From positions 1 to 8,217 of the forward strand of contig JABCSP010000089.1 of assembly GCA_018238825.1 (NCBI GenBank): 8,217 nt of DNA. Direction: 5' to 3'. Below the pieces are notes generated by a model. It was given only the letters and a program-made list of their open reading frames with translations. It was not told the origin of the DNA and searched no databases. The position numbers and the translations under genes were made by a program. Shown in pieces: positions 1 to 6,751 of the stretch (position 1 is the first letter of the stretch; every line of letters starts with the position of its first letter). This DNA comes from Candidatus Thorarchaeota archaeon (lineage in GTDB: Archaea; Asgardarchaeota; Thorarchaeia; Thorarchaeales; Thorarchaeaceae).

Positions 1-31
1 AGAAACATCTCTGTTAATTCTGATTGTTTGG

Positions 32-39
32 TTTAAATA
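32..39 (+). promoter_or_regulatory. Archaeal TATA box (box A) for the 87-3867 operon
   Basis: TTTAAATA matches the archaeal box A consensus. With the usual spacing of about 25 nt to the transcription start, RNA would begin near 60-65, leaving a short leader that holds the Shine-Dalgarno GGGGG at 73-77 before the ATG at 87. No convincing purine-rich BRE is visible just upstream. The start site is inferred from spacing only. Confidence 0.55.
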
Positions 40-86
40 ACGTGACACACACTACTCTACATGAAGTTTCAAGGGGGTTATACTGA

Positions 87-293
87 ATGCAGATTACTGA
101 ATTTACAGCCACATTATTTGTAATTATCATATCGTGTATGCTCATCATCTGCTGTAAAATACGGGGAAACCGCCAGAAGGATACAAAGGTCAGAAGAAGT
201 CAAGAGGAGGGAAAGAGAAAGAAGGATGTCAAATTTGTTCGAGATGTTGTGTTTTCTGATGATGACTTGAGTGAAAAGGGGGGAGCTGCATAG
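87..293 (+). CDS. Small single-pass membrane protein with charged cytoplasmic tail, unknown function
   Basis: This 68-residue protein is not recognised as a family member. Residues about 8-25 form one hydrophobic segment (ATLFVIIISCMLIICC), which is either a membrane anchor or an uncleaved signal. A Cys pair sits at its cytoplasmic edge, followed at once by a strongly basic stretch (KIRGNRQK, then RR, KRKK), so the positive-inside rule predicts a cytoplasmic C-terminus. The tail ends in an acidic patch (FSDDDLSE). The ATG is preceded by AGGGGGT with the G-run ending 9 nt upstream, a convincing ribosome-binding site. The stop TAG (291-293) lies one base before the next start, so the two genes are almost certainly co-transcribed and probably coupled. 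A membrane anchor or adaptor for the large downstream protein is a reasonable guess but is inferred only from this arrangement. Confidence 0.72.
   Translation: MQITEFTATLFVIIISCMLIICCKIRGNRQKDTKVRRSQEEGKRKKDVKFVRDVVFSDDDLSEKGGAA
278..285 (+). promoter_or_regulatory. Shine-Dalgarno site that sets the start of the 1190-residue protein
   Basis: GGGGGGAG lies inside the end of the preceding gene, with 9 nt to the ATG at 295. It favours ATG 295 over the in-frame GTG at 271, which has no such site and would put the purine run inside the coding sequence. The location suggests translational coupling to the 87-293 gene. Confidence 0.7.
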
Positions 294-294
294 C

Positions 295-3200
295 ATGAGA
301 GAGATTGATGAGTTTTCAGATGAAGAATCTCATATTGAAGATCGAGGGACAAAGGTCAGAGACCACAAGGAACACTCCCTGACTACTGAGGAACGGGATG
401 AGATTATTCGTAAATACAATGATGAGTACTCCTTACATCGAATTACTTCTGATGAGATTGAGAAGATTGAACAATCTGAAAAGAGTATAGCTGACTCAGG
501 AGATACCAGTGATACTAATAGAGAAACTTATGCACAAGAAATGGTTCGATTCGACTTCCTGTTAGAATCTAGCCTGAAATTGGAATATCCAACTTCTCAA
601 AGAAATAAAGGGATTGTAGATGAAATCAGCAAGCACAATGGAGATTTTCTCAATCTATTAGTAGACTGCAAAAGCAATTATGAACATATCAACTCTTTGA
701 TGGATTCGAATTCAAATATTCATCGAGAGATTATATCGCGACTACAAGGTATTTTATCTGCAAGTAGTAAATCACTTTCCCGCTCATTTCTAGTTGATTC
801 TGAGAATAGAGAACAATCTATTGAATTTGCTATCACGATGGATGAAGTTATTCATTCAAGTACCTATAGTGACCAGATACTGAATTCACTTTTCTCACTT
901 GAAATTGTCAATCTCCCCGTATCAGAAAAGATACTCTCAGGATATCGAGCTGCAACTCTTACGAGAAATCTGAGTACTTTCAGAACAGCGCACACAGCAG
1001 GTGTTGAGTGTTCTCGTCTAAGTAGAGAGCTTTTTTGTTCTGATCTAGGGGTTAGCGAAAATCATCTGATTCAGGCTGGACTAGCAAAGAGAGAGATACA
1101 ATGCCTTTCTCTTGCAAACGCATTTATTCATGCAGATAGTATTGATGTATATGAGGGAGGTTTACTCTCCTATATTTCTCTTGATGATTCGGTAACTGAA
1201 ACTCCTGATGTTCTTCAAGATTTATTTTCGACAATTGCTGATGTGAAGAACCTTAATACAAACTGGAGTGATTTCTATTTCAGAAGCACACGACCTGCGA
1301 TAGAATTTCTCAGTACAATTGATTTCGAATCTGAGATCTCCGATGCACAAGAAGTAGGAATTCTTCATTATTTTTCTGAAGCTGATGTTTACCATAAAAG
1401 TACAGTCGAGTTTAGAATAACAAAGACTGGAAGTAGTGGGAGTGAAGTTCTAAAGGATTCCGACGGCAATGATGCAAGAAAGACCAGTGCTAGCTGGCCA
1501 GGAAAAGGGAAGTGGGATTTGCTAAATGTAGCAGACCTTCCTCCAATATCAGTCCTTATTCATCCAGTCAATAATGGAATAATTTCTCCAAATGCTCGAG
1601 CGGTCTATCTCTCCGCTACATTCCAAATGATTGTAGGTCAACCATATGAGAAATGCAGGAATTTGCCTGAATATCTCCAAGGTGAAAAATTTGGAATATT
1701 CACTCGTTCTGGAGCTGACATTGTCATCATAGACCCAGATAGATTCGTAGAATGTGCTCGAAGTGATAAACAATGTTCAATATGGAAACCCAACAGCAAA
1801 GGGGTTTCCATGTTAGAGGAACTAGATTTTGCTAATGAGTCCTGTGCCAGTGTCTTAGCCAGTCCTCAGATCAGTAAAGAGTCTGATATGGTTGAAAAGT
1901 TCTTACATTTGATGGTCAAGGAATCCCGTGAAGAGAGAATATCTTCAGGCATCAATGATATACCAATTATTACATATTTCAAAAGAGAAGGTATTCAGGT
2001 TGTAAGAGCACAGTACTTACGGGATAATGTCGCAGGGAAATCGTTCTTGAAAAATATCCTTCAGACTCCAAACTTGGACGAAAAACGGTTTGAAGCAATG
2101 TGCCCATACAATATTGGTTCTACTAATCGAGAATTATCACATGATACTTCAAGAAAGCAGAGATGGTGTCAAATCCATGATTCTTTCTTGGGTTCAGAAT
2201 CTCCCATCTACTATTTATTTGACCAAAAACTAGACTTGGGATACTTATCCCCTAACTATCACGAAAAATCAAGAATCAGTAAGCTACCTTTGCAATCCCG
2301 TTCAAGGATTCTTGGAAAGGATTCAAGACGAATTATTGACTTTCTTTCACCCGTTCCAGATCTCCAAGATGCATTACTTCGTCCAGCATCCAATACACAG
2401 AAAGGGAATATTGGATACATTACTTTTTCAGATTTAATAGGTACTCAACAAAGATTTGCGTATCTGTCAGTTACTGACAACACCACAATCACAGGATCCA
2501 GACCTTTGATTTGTGCAGATGTGAATAACCTATCATCTGGGCGCACGCTGATTTTCTCTCAGGATTTAGAAAGTTACATTGAACAAATAATAGAAAGAAT
2601 CCAGAATGGACAATCTATGATAGTTGATAATAGAGGAAAAAAGAGAAAGATTGCCTTCAAATGGAATGTTGATATCAGACCTGATTGGAATCTTGAAAAT
2701 GAAGCCGTACGCAGACTTAAGCAAGTAGTCACGATGATGGAGAAGTACCGGACTTGTGCAGAAAAAACAATTGAGGTAATTCAGAAAGGAGATTTAGAGA
2801 ATCCCGCATCGAAATACATTTTCAATGAAGTAGCACTATACTCCAAGAAATATAAGGATGCAATGGATGATTTCATGGAACTCGATAACGATTTATCTTC
2901 AAAAATCCAACGGAACGCTCTTCGGTCATTTATGAAATATATAGGTAGATTGACAGGTGGTATAAGTCTTCAAGTTGGGCGAATGGTTGAGCGTCATCTA
3001 CGCTCATCATCGAATTGGCTAGAGCAGTCCATCCATGAATGGAAACATAGTACTAGTCCATCAGTTCAATCATGGGATAGTGCAACAGCACAGGGATATT
3101 TCAGTACTCTAGCAAGTTTGGACCGTATCCGATTTTCACAACTCAGAAGAGCAGGATTACTATCATCATCTACAACTCTAACGGATTCACAAGGATGGCA

Positions 3201-3867
3201 GAGTATTAACAATGGGATTTGGGTGGACATGATGGGAGATAGTCCAGCAGGACAAACATTCTCTGATCCCCGTCTTGCTTTTGACAGCCGTTCGATCATT
3301 GCAGAAGTAATTCGATTCGGCGACTGTGAGGTTATTAATCAGACATTTCTGTCTGATATCCACTCTAAAGCAAGAGAATATGGAGCAAAAGCTTCAGGTG
3401 AGAAATACTGGACTCATAAAGGTGCAAAGGATACATTTGTCAATACCGCTTTCTCATACAACACATATCTCGAAGACCAGATTCGGACTATCTCATCGAA
3501 TTACAACAGTATCATTCCTGTTTCTAGTGTTGAACTCATTACTCATCTTGTAAAGGAATATGCATATGCCTCTCAAAACTTCAATTTATCTGGACATAAG
3601 AAGGGTACTAAAGGAGCGGCCAGTATAGCATATATTAGAGAAACAAAAGCCACAAATAAACGAATGGTTCAAACCTTGCTACCAAAGAAACTTTCAGCTG
3701 AAATTGATTGTATTTTAAATGATACAGAACGAATATTTCAGGAATCCGAGAGGTCAGTGATACAAACTGGTCTCAGAGAGATAGCTGGGAGGATTTTAGA
3801 GTTAGCAAAAAAACCCAAGACTCCTGAAAGTATCAAAACAGTTACATCAATTTTGATGCAAAATTAG
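295..3867 (+). CDS. Large soluble protein of unknown function, 1190 residues
   Basis: I do not recognise this protein and see no Walker A, zinc-ribbon, protease, nuclease or glycosylase signature. It has no signal peptide and no clear membrane segment, so it is probably cytosolic. Residues 1-65 are highly charged and acid-rich (FSDEESHIEDRG near the start) and look disordered. The middle is mixed alpha/beta in appearance, with a Gly/Trp/Lys motif SWPGKGKWD at 400-408. A basic patch (NRGKKRK) spans 779-785. About 798-880 reads as long charged helices, possibly coiled coil. The last 90 residues are also helical and basic. The protein is Ser/Thr- and Asn-rich. The start is ATG 295, chosen from the Shine-Dalgarno at 278-285; an upstream GTG at 271 would add 8 residues. 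It follows the small membrane protein by one base and ends with TAG, 181 nt before rpoA1. It could be a lineage-specific cellular protein or part of an integrated element; the sequence does not decide. Confidence 0.85.
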   Translation: MREIDEFSDEESHIEDRGTKVRDHKEHSLTTEERDEIIRKYNDEYSLHRITSDEIEKIEQSEKSIADSGDTSDTNRETYAQEMVRFDFLLESSLKLEYPTSQRNKGIVDEISKHNGDFLNLLVDCKSNYEHINSLMDSNSNIHREIISRLQGILSASSKSLSRSFLVDSENREQSIEFAITMDEVIHSSTYSDQILNSLFSLEIVNLPVSEKILSGYRAATLTRNLSTFRTAHTAGVECSRLSRELFCSDLGVSENHLIQAGLAKREIQCLSLANAFIHADSIDVYEGGLLSYISLDDSVTETPDVLQDLFSTIADVKNLNTNWSDFYFRSTRPAIEFLSTIDFESEISDAQEVGILHYFSEADVYHKSTVEFRITKTGSSGSEVLKDSDGNDARKTSASWPGKGKWDLLNVADLPPISVLIHPVNNGIISPNARAVYLSATFQMIVGQPYEKCRNLPEYLQGEKFGIFTRSGADIVIIDPDRFVECARSDKQCSIWKPNSKGVSMLEELDFANESCASVLASPQISKESDMVEKFLHLMVKESREERISSGINDIPIITYFKREGIQVVRAQYLRDNVAGKSFLKNILQTPNLDEKRFEAMCPYNIGSTNRELSHDTSRKQRWCQIHDSFLGSESPIYYLFDQKLDLGYLSPNYHEKSRISKLPLQSRSRILGKDSRRIIDFLSPVPDLQDALLRPASNTQKGNIGYITFSDLIGTQQRFAYLSVTDNTTITGSRPLICADVNNLSSGRTLIFSQDLESYIEQIIERIQNGQSMIVDNRGKKRKIAFKWNVDIRPDWNLENEAVRRLKQVVTMMEKYRTCAEKTIEVIQKGDLENPASKYIFNEVALYSKKYKDAMDDFMELDNDLSSKIQRNALRSFMKYIGRLTGGISLQVGRMVERHLRSSSNWLEQSIHEWKHSTSPSVQSWDSATAQGYFSTLASLDRIRFSQLRRAGLLSSSTTLTDSQGWQSINNGIWVDMMGDSPAGQTFSDPRLAFDSRSIIAEVIRFGDCEVINQTFLSDIHSKAREYGAKASGEKYWTHKGAKDTFVNTAFSYNTYLEDQIRTISSNYNSIIPVSSVELITHLVKEYAYASQNFNLSGHKKGTKGAASIAYIRETKATNKRMVQTLLPKKLSAEIDCILNDTERIFQESERSVIQTGLREIAGRILELAKKPKTPESIKTVTSILMQN

Positions 3868-3937
3868 AACTCAAATGGCTCGAAATTGAATAGGAAAGGC
3901 ATCATTCTATGCAAATACCCAAGACACACCACAACTG

Positions 3938-3944
3938 TTATAAT
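3938..3944 (+). promoter_or_regulatory. Possible TATA box for rpoA1-rpoA2
   Basis: TTATAAT is the best TATA-like element upstream of rpoA1. Typical spacing would put the transcription start around 3965-3970, giving a leader of about 80 nt. The match is moderate, and the region is AT-rich enough for chance matches. Confidence 0.35.
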
Positions 3945-3951
3945 CGTTATT

Positions 3952-3967
3952 TTTCGAAATCTAGATT
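3952..3967. promoter_or_regulatory. Overlapping palindromes, possible operator
   Basis: TTTCGAAA (3952-3959) and AATCTAGATT (3958-3967) are perfect palindromes sharing two bases. They fall about where transcription would start if the TATA box at 3938 is real, a position where a dimeric repressor could block initiation. Function is inferred; short palindromes are common in AT-rich spacers. Confidence 0.25.
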
Positions 3968-4034
3968 GTTCATTGACACTTCTTCAGTCTATGCCATATG
4001 CTATTCCATGATTAATCCAAAGAGGTTGTTCAAT

Positions 4035-4039
4035 AGGAG
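4035..4039 (+). promoter_or_regulatory. Shine-Dalgarno site for the rpoA1 start at 4049
   Basis: AGGAG lies 9 nt before the ATG at 4049. It shows that translation of A' is meant to begin there, upstream of the in-frame TAG. No comparable site precedes the ATG at 4223. Confidence 0.75.
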
Positions 4040-4048
4040 ATAATTCAG

Positions 4049-4186
4049 ATGATATCTGGACTCACAACAAAGAAGATTGATTCAATAGAATTTGGGTTAT
4101 TATCACCCGAAGATATTCGCAAGATGTCCATTGCGCAAATAGTGGTCGCTGACACCTACGATGAGGACGGATACCCTATAGATTAG
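4049..4186 (+). CDS. rpoA1: N-terminal piece of RNA polymerase subunit Rpo1N (A'), 45 residues up to an in-frame TAG
   Basis: The 45 residues match the extreme N-terminus of archaeal A' and eukaryotic RPB1, part of the clamp core. They include the family hallmark 'IEFGLLSPEDIRKMS' and end with 'TYDEDGYPID', which normally runs straight into 'GG(L/V)MDPRLGVIDPG'. Here TAG at 4184-4186 interrupts it. The ATG has a good Shine-Dalgarno (4035-4039). The frame is identical to that of the large A' ORF beginning at 4223, 58 codons downstream. The first 45 codons are therefore intact and homologous, and the break is confined to about ten extra codons. If the TAG is spliced out or read through, this is simply the start of a full-length A' of about 885-895 residues. 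If not, a separate 45-residue peptide is made. Confidence 0.85.
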   Translation: MISGLTTKKIDSIEFGLLSPEDIRKMSIAQIVVADTYDEDGYPID

Positions 4187-4222
4187 AATCTGGATTTCCC
4201 AGTTTCTCTACAAAGCGGTATC
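4170..4222 (+). other. Potential RNA hairpin spanning the insertion, BHB-like but not canonical
   Basis: The outer stem is GATACC (4170-4175) with GGTATC (4217-4222), six perfect pairs. Inside it TAG (4179-4181) pairs with CTA (4208-4210), and T4177 can pair with A4212. Then come ATT bulged at 4182-4184, AGAA (4185-4188) with TTCT (4204-4207), a T-T mismatch, and CTGG (4190-4193) with CCAG (4199-4202) around loop ATTTC. On the other strand AGC (4214-4216) is unpaired. Two three-base bulges on opposite strands flank the extra sequence, as in BHB introns. However, the segment between them is six positions with two mismatches, not a clean four-pair helix. The folding was done by eye. Confidence 0.4.
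4184..4213 (+). other. 30-nt in-frame insertion in rpoA1 beginning with a TAG stop
   Basis: Between codons for the conserved '...GYPID' and 'SGIMDPKLG...' lie ten codons (TAG, then NLDFPVSLQ) absent from the family as I know it. Removing 30 nt joins GAT to AGC GGT ATC ATG and gives 'GYPIDSGIMDPKLG', matching the spacing of 'GxPIxGGxMDPRLG'. The edges can slide by one or two bases. The other two frames across the insert also lack the expected residues, so a simple frameshift pair does not explain it. Confidence 0.7.
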
Positions 4223-6736
4223 ATGGACCCCAAGCTAGGCGTGATTGACCCCGGTCAGCGATGCAAGACCTGTGGAAACAGAGTGGGTAATTGTCCAGGT
4301 CATTTTGGTCATATTGAACTTGCACGACCAATCATGCATGAAGGTTATGCTAAAGTAATTCACAAAGTCCTTCGAGCAATATGCAGAGATTGTAACAGAA
4401 TTCTTCTGAGCGATGAAGAGATTGAACATTACCAGAAGCTCTTCAAGAAATATCCGGAAATTGGTCAAAAGACTGCTAATCTTTCTAACGAGATTCTTAA
4501 GAGAGCAGCCAAGAGCAAGGCTTGCCCACATTGTGAAGAACCACAACTCAAACTGAAGTTGGAGAAACCCACATCGATTTATGAGGTTGGTGAGTCCGGT
4601 TCAGTAAGATTAACTCCTATTGATGTCAGAGCACGACTTGAGAATATTATAGATGATGACTACCGTCTTCTTGGTATCAATCCTATAGCTGCTCGCCTTG
4701 AATGGGCAATTCTAACGGTTCTTTCTGTTCCTCCTGTCACTGTAAGACCATCTATTACATTAGAATCTGGAGTTAGAAGTGAAGATGATTTGAGTCACAA
4801 ACTCATTGACATCATTAGAATCAATCAAAGATTGCGTGAGAATCTTGACGCAGGAGCACCCCAACTGATTGTTGAAGATCTTTGGGAGCTACTTCAGTAT
4901 CATTGTACAACCTATTTTGATAATGGTGTAAGCGGAATTCCTCCAGCAAGACATCGATCCGGAAGAGCACTAAGAACTTTGGCTCAAAGACTAAAGGGTA
5001 AAGAAGGTCGCTTTCGTTCTAATCTTTCTGGAAAGCGTGTTGATTTCTCAGCACGTACTGTAATCTCACCAGATCCAAATCTGAGTATGAACGAGGTCGG
5101 TGTTCCAGAACAGATAGCTAAAATACTTACAATTCCGCAACGTATCACTGAGTGGAATATCGAGGAACTGAAAGATCTTGTCATTAGAGGACCTGACAGA
5201 CATCCTGGTTGCAACTACTTGATTAGGACTGATGGTCGACGAGTAGACCTCAGATTTGTTAAGGATAGATCAATCATCGCAGATACTATTGAGCCTGGAT
5301 TCATTGTTGAACGTCATCTGGCTAATGGTGATATTGTACTGTTCAATAGACAACCATCACTACACAGAATGTCAATCATGGCCCATGAGGTCCGAGTCAT
5401 GCCATACAGAACATTCAGACTCTCACTTTATGTCTGTCCACCATACAACGCAGACTTTGATGGTGATGAGATGAATCTGCATGTTCCACAGTCAGAAGAA
5501 TCTCGCTCAGAGGCAAGAGTTCTAATGCGTGTACAGGAACAAATTCTGTCCCCAAGATACGGTGGACCAATCATTGGAGCACTTCAGGACTATATCTCCT
5601 CAGCATTTCTATTGACACGTAAGTCTAATCTACTTACTAAGGATCAAGTAAATCAGCTACTAGCCACAGCAGATTACGAACTCAAGCTTCCAGATCCTGC
5701 TATCAAGGCTCCAGTGGAATTATGGACTGGAAAACAAATCTTCAGTATATTTATTCCCAAAGGAATTAACATCTCCTTCAAGGCGAACGTTTGTAAGAAA
5801 TGCAATGTTTGCAAGCGCGAAGACTGTGAATTTGATTCTTATGTAGTGGTTCGTGATGGAAATTTGGTATACGGTGTTGTTGATGAGAAAGCCTTTGGTG
5901 CAGGTGAGCCTGACTCATTATTCCATAGAATAATCAAAGAGAATGGTCCCACTACCGCGAGAATTTTCATGGACTCTATAGGAAGACTCCTTGTCCGATT
6001 GATTACCGACAGGGGTTTCTCAATGGGTCTGAATGACGTCACACTTCCACGTGCTGCATCTCAAAGAATCAAGAAGATTCTATCTGATGCTGATCAGAAA
6101 GTGAATCAACTTATTGAAACATACCAGAGAGGAGAACTTGATCCTAACCCAGGTCAGACCTTGCTGGAAACCTTAGAACAGAGAATTATGGCCACATTAG
6201 CCGAAGCACGTGATTCAGCTGGTGCAGTTGCAGGAGAACACCTTGGTCTGGAGAACACTGCTGTTATAATGGCACAAACTGGTGCCCGAGGTTCACGACT
6301 GAACCTGTCTCAGATGGCTGCCGTTGTAGGACAACAAGCAGTTCGTGGTGAACGAATTAACAGAGGCTATGTTGGAAGAACCCTTCCACACTTTGAGAGA
6401 GGAAATCTTGGTGCACGAGCACGTGGTTTTGTCACTTCGAGTTACAAAAGTGGTCTAGATCCTATAGAATATTGGTTCCATGCAGCAGGAGGTCGTGAAG
6501 GCCTTGTTGATACGGCAGTACGAACTTCGACTTCAGGATACATGCAGAGACGTCTCATGACTGCTCTACAAGACCTTAAGGTTGAAACTGATGGTACCGT
6601 GCGGACAGCTCCAGGAAGGATTGTCCAATTCCGCTTTGGAGATGATGGTGTTGACCCAAGTAAATCAGATCACGGGCGTTCAGTGAACATAGACATAGTT
6701 ATTGAGAAAGTTCTCGGGAAAGTAAGAACCGAATAA
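4223..6736 (+). CDS. rpoA1: DNA-directed RNA polymerase subunit Rpo1N (A'), main body, 837 residues
   Basis: This subunit forms the clamp, the active-centre floor and the bridge helix of archaeal RNA polymerase. Numbered from the ATG at 4223, the clamp zinc ligands are C14, C17, C24 and H27 or H30 (CPGHFGH), and a second set is C54, C57, C101 and C104. The lid/rudder/switch region includes 'GRFRSNLSGKRVDFSARTVI' (262-281). 'FNRQPSLHR' is at 374-382. The catalytic loop NADFDGD is at 409-415, with the three Mg-binding aspartates D411, D413 and D415 intact. A four-cysteine cluster (C524, C527, C530, C535) sits in the region before the funnel. The bridge helix begins near G744 and the chain ends where A' normally ends, before the trigger loop. 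The body is therefore complete. This ORF lacks only the first 58 codons, found in frame at 4049-4222 beyond a TAG. There is no Shine-Dalgarno before 4223, so that ATG is probably not the natural start unless ribosomes reinitiate there. TAA is followed after 15 nt by rpoA2. Confidence 0.97.
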   Translation: MDPKLGVIDPGQRCKTCGNRVGNCPGHFGHIELARPIMHEGYAKVIHKVLRAICRDCNRILLSDEEIEHYQKLFKKYPEIGQKTANLSNEILKRAAKSKACPHCEEPQLKLKLEKPTSIYEVGESGSVRLTPIDVRARLENIIDDDYRLLGINPIAARLEWAILTVLSVPPVTVRPSITLESGVRSEDDLSHKLIDIIRINQRLRENLDAGAPQLIVEDLWELLQYHCTTYFDNGVSGIPPARHRSGRALRTLAQRLKGKEGRFRSNLSGKRVDFSARTVISPDPNLSMNEVGVPEQIAKILTIPQRITEWNIEELKDLVIRGPDRHPGCNYLIRTDGRRVDLRFVKDRSIIADTIEPGFIVERHLANGDIVLFNRQPSLHRMSIMAHEVRVMPYRTFRLSLYVCPPYNADFDGDEMNLHVPQSEESRSEARVLMRVQEQILSPRYGGPIIGALQDYISSAFLLTRKSNLLTKDQVNQLLATADYELKLPDPAIKAPVELWTGKQIFSIFIPKGINISFKANVCKKCNVCKREDCEFDSYVVVRDGNLVYGVVDEKAFGAGEPDSLFHRIIKENGPTTARIFMDSIGRLLVRLITDRGFSMGLNDVTLPRAASQRIKKILSDADQKVNQLIETYQRGELDPNPGQTLLETLEQRIMATLAEARDSAGAVAGEHLGLENTAVIMAQTGARGSRLNLSQMAAVVGQQAVRGERINRGYVGRTLPHFERGNLGARARGFVTSSYKSGLDPIEYWFHAAGGREGLVDTAVRTSTSGYMQRRLMTALQDLKVETDGTVRTAPGRIVQFRFGDDGVDPSKSDHGRSVNIDIVIEKVLGKVRTE

Positions 6737-6744
6737 GGGGAGGT
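6737..6744 (+). promoter_or_regulatory. Strong Shine-Dalgarno site for rpoA2
   Basis: GGGGAGGT begins immediately after the rpoA1 stop and is 7 nt from the ATG at 6752. It fixes the start of A'' upstream of the lysine-rich tail, so that tail is translated and is not an artefact of an over-long ORF call. Confidence 0.8.
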
Positions 6745-6751
6745 CTAGACA

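Larger units (their letters stand above)
3868..4048 (+). other. Intergenic region between the unknown operon and rpoA1
   Basis: This 181-nt stretch has no supportable ORF. It must end the upstream transcript and start the polymerase operon. A T5 run at 3950-3954 could serve as a U-tract terminator, but no stable hairpin precedes it. A possible TATA element and overlapping palindromes are listed separately. A Shine-Dalgarno site closes the region. Confidence 0.6.

Noticed and set aside
271..294. GTG at 271 as the start of the large protein
   Set aside because: It overlaps the preceding gene and has no ribosome-binding site, while ATG 295 has GGGGGGAG at the right distance.
1606..1620. 'YLSAT' in the large protein as helicase motif III
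   Set aside because: No Walker A or DExx motif lies upstream; three matching residues mean nothing alone.
4169..4200. Insert created by a local tandem duplication (GGATACCC at 4169-4176 and GGATTTCCC at 4192-4200)
   Set aside because: The similarity covers only about eight bases with a gap and does not extend, so it is likely chance. It remains a weak alternative origin for the insert.
4181..4213. Ribosome hopping as in phage T4 gene 60 (a codon, then TAG, then a hairpin)
   Set aside because: Hopping needs a landing codon matching the take-off GAT. A 30-nt hop would land on CAA (4211-4213). The only in-frame GAT, at 4193-4195, would leave six extra residues.
4184..4216. GT-AG type or group I/II intron, or selenocysteine decoding
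   Set aside because: The insert does not begin with GT, is far too short for a self-splicing intron, and the stop is TAG, not TGA.
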